Assembly: GCF_018860705.1 (NCBI RefSeq)
Contig: NZ_JAHKQA010000007.1
Span: forward strand, 1 to 64,000
Source: Citreicella sp. C3M06
GTDB lineage: Bacteria > Pseudomonadota > Alphaproteobacteria > Rhodobacterales > Rhodobacteraceae
Direction of reading: 5' to 3'
Length of the DNA stretch: 64,000 bases
Under the pieces are notes generated by a model. The model had not been told where the DNA came from. It did not search any database and saw only the letters and a program-made list of their open reading frames with translations. Position 1 is the stretch's first letter, and every line of letters starts with the position of its first letter. The position numbers and the translations under genes are program-made. Shown piece by piece: positions 60,166-64,000 of this stretch.

Positions 60166-61062
60166 TTACTGGGCCGCCTTGCGCGCCGCGACAACCTCGT
60201 GAAGGTAGGCGGCCAGATCATCGCGAAGCTCTTCGCGCTCGAGGCCAAAGGCCACGGTCGCCTGAAGGAAGCCTGCCTTGGAACCGCAATCGTAGCGCTG
60301 ACCGTTGAAGCGGTAGCCATAGACACCGTTGGTCTCATCGCCGATCTGCTTGGCGATGGCATCGGTCAGCTGAATCTCGCCGCCCGCGCCGGTTTCCTTG
60401 TTCTCGAGGTTTTCAAGGATCTTCGGCGACAGGATGTAGCGGCCGATCACCGCAAGGTTCGACGGCGCAGTGCCAGCTTTGGGCTTTTCGACCATGCCTT
60501 TGACCGACACGAGGCTGCCCATGTCTTCCTGAACGTCGAGGATGCCATAGCTGCTGGCCTGGCTGGCGGGCACTTCCATCGCGGCGACCATGTTGCCGCC
60601 GACTTCTTCGTAGCTTTCGATCATCTGCTGAAGGCAGGGTTTGTCCGCCGCGATCACGTCATCGGGCAGAATCACCGCAAAGGGCTCGTCGCCGATCAGG
60701 CGCCGGGCGCACCAGACCGCGTGCCCGAGGCCAAGCGCCTTGTGCTGGCGGATATAGGCAATCTCGCCCGAGTCCATGTTGGTATGTTCGAGGATCTCGA
60801 GAAGCTTGTCCTTGCCCTTGGCCTTCAGGTCGGCCTCGAGGTGGGGAGCAACATCGAAGTAATCTTCAAGCGCGCTTTTGCCGCGCGAAGTCACGAAGAT
60901 GAATTCCTTGATGCCCGCGGCGCGGGCTTCGTCGATGGCGTACTGCACCAGCGGGCGGTCGACCAGGGTCATGATTTCCTTCGGAACGGACTTCGTTGCC
61001 GGCAGGAACCTTGTGCCGAGACCGGCGACTGGAAAAATCGCCTTGGTCACCTTGTTGCGCAT
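60166..61062 (-). CDS. galU: UTP-glucose-1-phosphate uridylyltransferase
   Basis: A 298-residue nucleotidyltransferase making UDP-glucose. Motifs are FPVAGLGTRFLPATKSVPKE, VILPDDVI, GMVEKPKAGTAPSNLAVIGRY and GGEIQLTDAI. ATG 61062 has AAGGAG 8 nt upstream; a frame extending to 61122 is not conserved. It is the first gene of galU - galE - GT4 on the minus strand, with a 135-nt gap (to the GT2 gene) that could hold the promoter. Confidence 0.95.
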   Translation of the reverse strand: MRNKVTKAIFPVAGLGTRFLPATKSVPKEIMTLVDRPLVQYAIDEARAAGIKEFIFVTSRGKSALEDYFDVAPHLEADLKAKGKDKLLEILEHTNMDSGEIAYIRQHKALGLGHAVWCARRLIGDEPFAVILPDDVIAADKPCLQQMIESYEEVGGNMVAAMEVPASQASSYGILDVQEDMGSLVSVKGMVEKPKAGTAPSNLAVIGRYILSPKILENLENKETGAGGEIQLTDAIAKQIGDETNGVYGYRFNGQRYDCGSKAGFLQATVAFGLEREELRDDLAAYLHEVVAARKAAQ

Positions 61063-61197
61063 AACGGTTTGCTCCTTGAAATAATCCGAAAGCCTCGCGT
61101 GTCGAGGGTACGGTTTCGCCAATTTACTAGCACGTCTCCTTTAACGAGAAAACAGGGCAAATAGCCTGCGGGTTCCCGCTGCGCGGTCATATTCCGC

Positions 61198-62460
61198 TTA
61201 GTGATCGCTTGGCGTGCGCAAACTTCGAATTTTAGCCACGCGTGTAATCTCGGCGTTCAGTCGCACCCGGAAAAGCGTCGCGACAAAGCGTGGTCCGCCC
61301 CTGTCGCTGCGGCCCCAAAGGCCACCGGTCTGCTCCCAGTAGCCCCCGGCGTCAAAGCGCATCCGGTGCGGCAGCGCGGTGTGGGTGAAGCGAAAGACGC
61401 TGACGATCTCGCCCTGCGCGGCGCGGTGTGCGGCCTCGCGCCGCAGGGCGCGGCGGTTCCACAATCGCCCCGACAGAACGCTGCGACTGGCGCCGGGGCG
61501 CCCGGGAAACGGCAGGAAAGCCGCCCTCGCCGCCGGGATCGGGGCGAGCGGCGCGGCACTGCGATTCGCACCTTCGGCAAAGCCTTGATCCAGCCCGCGC
61601 AGCAAGCCCTGCATGTCGTCACGGCGCAGCGCCCGGCGCGCGACAAGCGCGGCCAACCTGTGTTGCTGCCCGTCGCGAAATCGTTGCCACGCCGCGCCGC
61701 GATCCTGCTCGGGGCAGTGGCGGGCAAGGAAGCACGCCATCGACGCGCCGATCTCGGTCAGATCGCGCGGCACGCGGCGGGCGCTGCGCCGGGGGCTTTC
61801 GGCATAGCCGTGATGCACTTCGGCCAAAGGCACCACGACCGAGATATGCCCGCGCGCCGCGTGGCGCATATCAAGGTCGGTCTCGTCGAGATAAAAGCGG
61901 AAGGCCGGATCAAAGCCGCCCATTGCCGCCAGCACTGTGCGGCGATGCGCCATGTTGGTGCCCTGAAGCTTCAGCGCGGCCCCATCGGGCAGGGCGGGGC
62001 GGGCCGGTGTGTCGCTGGTGATGTGCAGTGGTGCATCTTCGCCGCTTCCCTGCACGCTGCGGGCGCGCCATTGGAAGGAAATGCCGTTGCGCCCGCGCAC
62101 ATAGCCCCCGGCGGCAGCCACTTGCGGATCGGCGAAAGGGCCAAGCAGATGCGCCAGCCAGGTCGGTTCGGGCACGGCATCGTCGTCGATGAAGGCGATG
62201 ACCTCGCCCGCGGCGACCGCGATGCCAAGATTGCGCGCTTCCGAGATATTGGCCCGGTCAAACGCCATGGCCTTGATCAGCGCCCGTTGGGGATGCTCGC
62301 CCAGCATCGCCATGCCAGCCGGGCAGGCCACCACGATCACCTCGAACTGCGGATGATCAAGCTGCGCGATCCCCGCGAGGCAGAGCCGCAGCGCATCGGG
62401 TCGCCCCCGGCTGACGATCACGATGCTGGCCGCAATCGTCTGCGCCGAGGGCGTGGGCAT
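61198..62460 (-). CDS. Glycosyltransferase family 2
   Basis: A 420-residue GT-A enzyme. IVIVSRGRPDALRLCLAGIA, ARNLGIAVAAGEVIAFIDDD (the DDD of the metal site), LHITSDTPARPALPDG, and FDPAFRFYLDETDLDMR (the ED-type catalytic base region) are visible. The C-terminal about 150 residues are Arg/Ala-rich and unrecognised. Its ATG directly abuts the cysQ stop codon with zero spacing, so it is co-translated with cysQ. Donor unknown. Confidence 0.87.
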   Translation of the reverse strand: MPTPSAQTIAASIVIVSRGRPDALRLCLAGIAQLDHPQFEVIVVACPAGMAMLGEHPQRALIKAMAFDRANISEARNLGIAVAAGEVIAFIDDDAVPEPTWLAHLLGPFADPQVAAAGGYVRGRNGISFQWRARSVQGSGEDAPLHITSDTPARPALPDGAALKLQGTNMAHRRTVLAAMGGFDPAFRFYLDETDLDMRHAARGHISVVVPLAEVHHGYAESPRRSARRVPRDLTEIGASMACFLARHCPEQDRGAAWQRFRDGQQHRLAALVARRALRRDDMQGLLRGLDQGFAEGANRSAAPLAPIPAARAAFLPFPGRPGASRSVLSGRLWNRRALRREAAHRAAQGEIVSVFRFTHTALPHRMRFDAGGYWEQTGGLWGRSDRGGPRFVATLFRVRLNAEITRVAKIRSLRTPSDH

Positions 62461-63258
62461 TCAGGCGTCTTTCAGCTCGACGCTCGGGGCGTAGGCGATG
62501 AAGAACGGGTTGGCGAACTCTGGCTTGCCATAGGCCAGCGGGGTGTGATCGTCGAAGCGCACGACCCGACCGCCCGCGCCACTCAGCACGGCATGGCCCG
62601 CGGCGGTGTCCCATTCCATCGTCCGCCCGAGGCGCGGATAAAGATCGGCCTCACCGGTCGCGACAAGGCAGAATTTCAGCGAAGATCCGGCGCTCTTGGA
62701 ATCCTCCACGGCGTATTTACCGATATAGGCATCGGTTGCCTCGTCGCGGTGCGACTTGGAGGCCACCACCATCAGCGCCGAATTATTGGCGTTCGAGACC
62801 GACAGCGGCACGGTTTCGCCGACGGTTTCCTTGTCGAAGGGTCCGGTTTCTTCGACCGACTTGCCGACGCTGTCGGTGTAGAACATCCGTCCCTTGGCCG
62901 GAGCATAGACCACGCCGCGCGTCGGAACGCCCTCTTCGACCAGCGCGATGTTGACGGTGAAATCCCCACGCCGGTTGACGAATTCCTTGGTGCCATCCAG
63001 CGGATCGACAATAAGAAAGGTCATCGCGTCAAGGGTATGGCTGTCTGCCTGCTCTTCGGTAACAAGCGCCACATCGGGGAACGCTTCGCGCAGTCCGGCA
63101 GAGATCAGCGCATCCGCCGCCTCGTCGGCCTCGGTCACCGGGCTGGAGTCGGACTTGGTCTTCACCTCGAAATCGTCGGACTCGTAGATCTCCATGATCT
63201 TGTCGCCCGCCTCGAGCGCGAGGCGCCGCATCACCGTCACAAGAGTTTCGTAATTCAA
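62461..63258 (-). CDS. cysQ: 3'(2'),5'-bisphosphate nucleotidase CysQ
   Basis: A 265-residue lithium-sensitive magnesium phosphatase hydrolysing 3'-phosphoadenosine 5'-phosphate (PAP), the by-product of PAPS-dependent sulfotransfer. The motifs SSPVTEADEAADALI, LVTEEQ, IVDPLDGTKEFVNRRGDF, and WDTAAGHAVLSGAGG are the metal-binding signature. The start is probably TTG at 63258 (AGGAG 7 nt upstream, conserved NYETLVTVM N-terminus); the upstream open frame to 63414 is not conserved. Placed at the head of the glycan run next to a sulfotransferase cluster, it likely recycles PAP. Confidence 0.93.
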   Translation of the reverse strand: MNYETLVTVMRRLALEAGDKIMEIYESDDFEVKTKSDSSPVTEADEAADALISAGLREAFPDVALVTEEQADSHTLDAMTFLIVDPLDGTKEFVNRRGDFTVNIALVEEGVPTRGVVYAPAKGRMFYTDSVGKSVEETGPFDKETVGETVPLSVSNANNSALMVVASKSHRDEATDAYIGKYAVEDSKSAGSSLKFCLVATGEADLYPRLGRTMEWDTAAGHAVLSGAGGRVVRFDDHTPLAYGKPEFANPFFIAYAPSVELKDA

Positions 63259-63415
63259 GGTTGATCTCCTTATTCCGCCAATCGGTGCGGATTCATTGAT
63301 TTGAAAGGCTCTCACTCTTATGCTGCCCGAAGTCGCGATGGGCAAGAAGACCCGTCCGATGGGGCAGATCCTTCCGCCGCAGCTGACGGTGGGGCCATAG
63401 CGGAGCAGGCGCAAG

Positions 63416-64000
63416 ATGTTCGAATCCAGAAAACCGCGATCGAGCTTTGGGTCTGCGGTCTATATTTGCGAGCTGATCTACCACAATTCGGTGCGTGCCG
63501 TGCGCAAGAGCCATGGCAACGCGTTCATGGCGCTGTTCATGAACATGCTTCAGACCATCATCTTCGTGCTCGCCTTCTATTTCATGTTCCAGATCCTCGG
63601 GTTGCGCAGCACGGCGCTGCGCGGCGACTTCATGATTTACATCATGACCGGCGTGTTCCTGTACATGACCCATACCAAGACCATGGGGGCCGTCGTCGGT
63701 TCCGAAGGCCCGGCCAGCCCGATGATGCAGCACGCGCCGATGAACACCGCCATCGCCATCGCTTCGGCGATGCTGTCGACGCTGTATATTCAGGTGCTGT
63801 CGCTGTTCTTCATCCTGTTCATCTACGACGTGGCCTTCAACCCCTTCGTCATGCGTGAGATATATGATCCCATCGCCTGCCTTGGCATGTTGCTGCTGTC
63901 ATGGCTTTCAGGGGCGGCGATCGGGCTGGTGTTCCTTGCGGCCAAGCCGTGGTTCCCGACGCCGGTGTCGATCCTGTCGACGATCTATCAGCGGGCCAAC
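63416..64000 (+). CDS. ABC-2 type polysaccharide export permease (partial)
   Basis: Begins at ATG 63416 and remains open for 195 codons to the window end. The N-terminus (FESRKPRSSFGSAVYICELI) is cytoplasmic, followed by hydrophobic segments (MALFMNMLQTIIFVLAFYFM; FMIYIMTGVFLYM; LYIQVLSLFFILFIYDVAF; LLLSWLSGAAIGLVFLA), as in KpsM/Wzm-like permeases of ABC exporters for capsule or O-antigen. It diverges from cysQ with a gap of about 157 nt. The ATPase partner (KpsT-like) and co-export genes would lie beyond the window. Suggests that the cluster's glycan is exported by an ABC route. Confidence 0.85.
   Translation, partial: MFESRKPRSSFGSAVYICELIYHNSVRAVRKSHGNAFMALFMNMLQTIIFVLAFYFMFQILGLRSTALRGDFMIYIMTGVFLYMTHTKTMGAVVGSEGPASPMMQHAPMNTAIAIASAMLSTLYIQVLSLFFILFIYDVAFNPFVMREIYDPIACLGMLLLSWLSGAAIGLVFLAAKPWFPTPVSILSTIYQRAN

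Noticed and set aside
61201-63264. 687-codon open frame opposite the GT2 and cysQ genes
   Set aside because: Antisense shadow covering two well-identified genes; its composition is Arg/His/Gly-rich.
1-64000. CRISPR array, prophage or conjugation module
   Set aside because: No regularly spaced direct repeats, capsid, terminase, integrase or relaxase genes were seen.

Overview
The window is GC-rich alphaproteobacterial chromosome, most likely from a marine Rhodobacteraceae (Roseobacter-type) bacterium. The basis is synteny and family recall, not a search. Markers are the RegB/SenC/RegA redox locus beside ahcY, a hemD - Mic60-like - hemY block, the lptCAB-hpf-ptsN block without rpoN, AddAB instead of RecBCD, and an AmgK/MurU peptidoglycan-recycling pair. 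No phage, conjugation module or CRISPR array was seen.

Layout. 1-1195: a decayed IS3-family element abutting the 3' stump of a gamma-glutamyltransferase gene. 1.2-7.1 kb: accessory genes (BASS-type transporter, secreted RTX protein, outer-membrane-barrel candidate, P1-type peptidase, D-lyxose isomerase). 7.2-19.8 kb: a long minus-strand housekeeping run (hslVU; then the PAS protein, tsaE, amgK, murU, addB, addA, trxA). 19.8-25.2 kb: regB diverging from senC-regA, two small minus-strand genes (acetyltransferase, HD hydrolase) where hvrA would be expected, then ahcY. 25.3-37.5 kb: metabolic and maintenance genes (ketopantoate-reductase-like, esterase-like, alanine symporter, USP, EVE, YciI, gpsA, tsaD, hemD, Mic60-like, hemY, tRNA-Thr).

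37.9-44.3 kb is the most unusual part. A vanadium-haloperoxidase-like protein that has lost most of its vanadate-binding residues diverges from a compact three-gene unit: a winged-helix/TolB-like/TPR regulator, a PAP2/haloperoxidase-fold enzyme with a conserved catalytic set, and a subtilisin-like protease with an intact triad and no visible signal peptide. I propose this as the candidate undescribed system; its function is unknown.

44.7-53.8 kb: DNA repair and envelope genes (adenosine kinase, nth, Ada/Ogt-like, OmpA lipoprotein, ExoY-like sugar transferase, RNase D-like, lptCAB, hpf, ptsN). 53.8-64 kb: a surface-polysaccharide cluster (two-domain sulfotransferase, four glycosyltransferases, galE, galU, cysQ, and an ABC-2 permease cut by the window end). 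A PAPS-using sulfotransferase and a PAP phosphatase close together suggest a sulfated surface glycan.

Four copies of an extragenic repeat sit in 3' flanks (7.1, 9.3, 26.3, 53.8 kb); two are long inverted-repeat forms and two are half-length.
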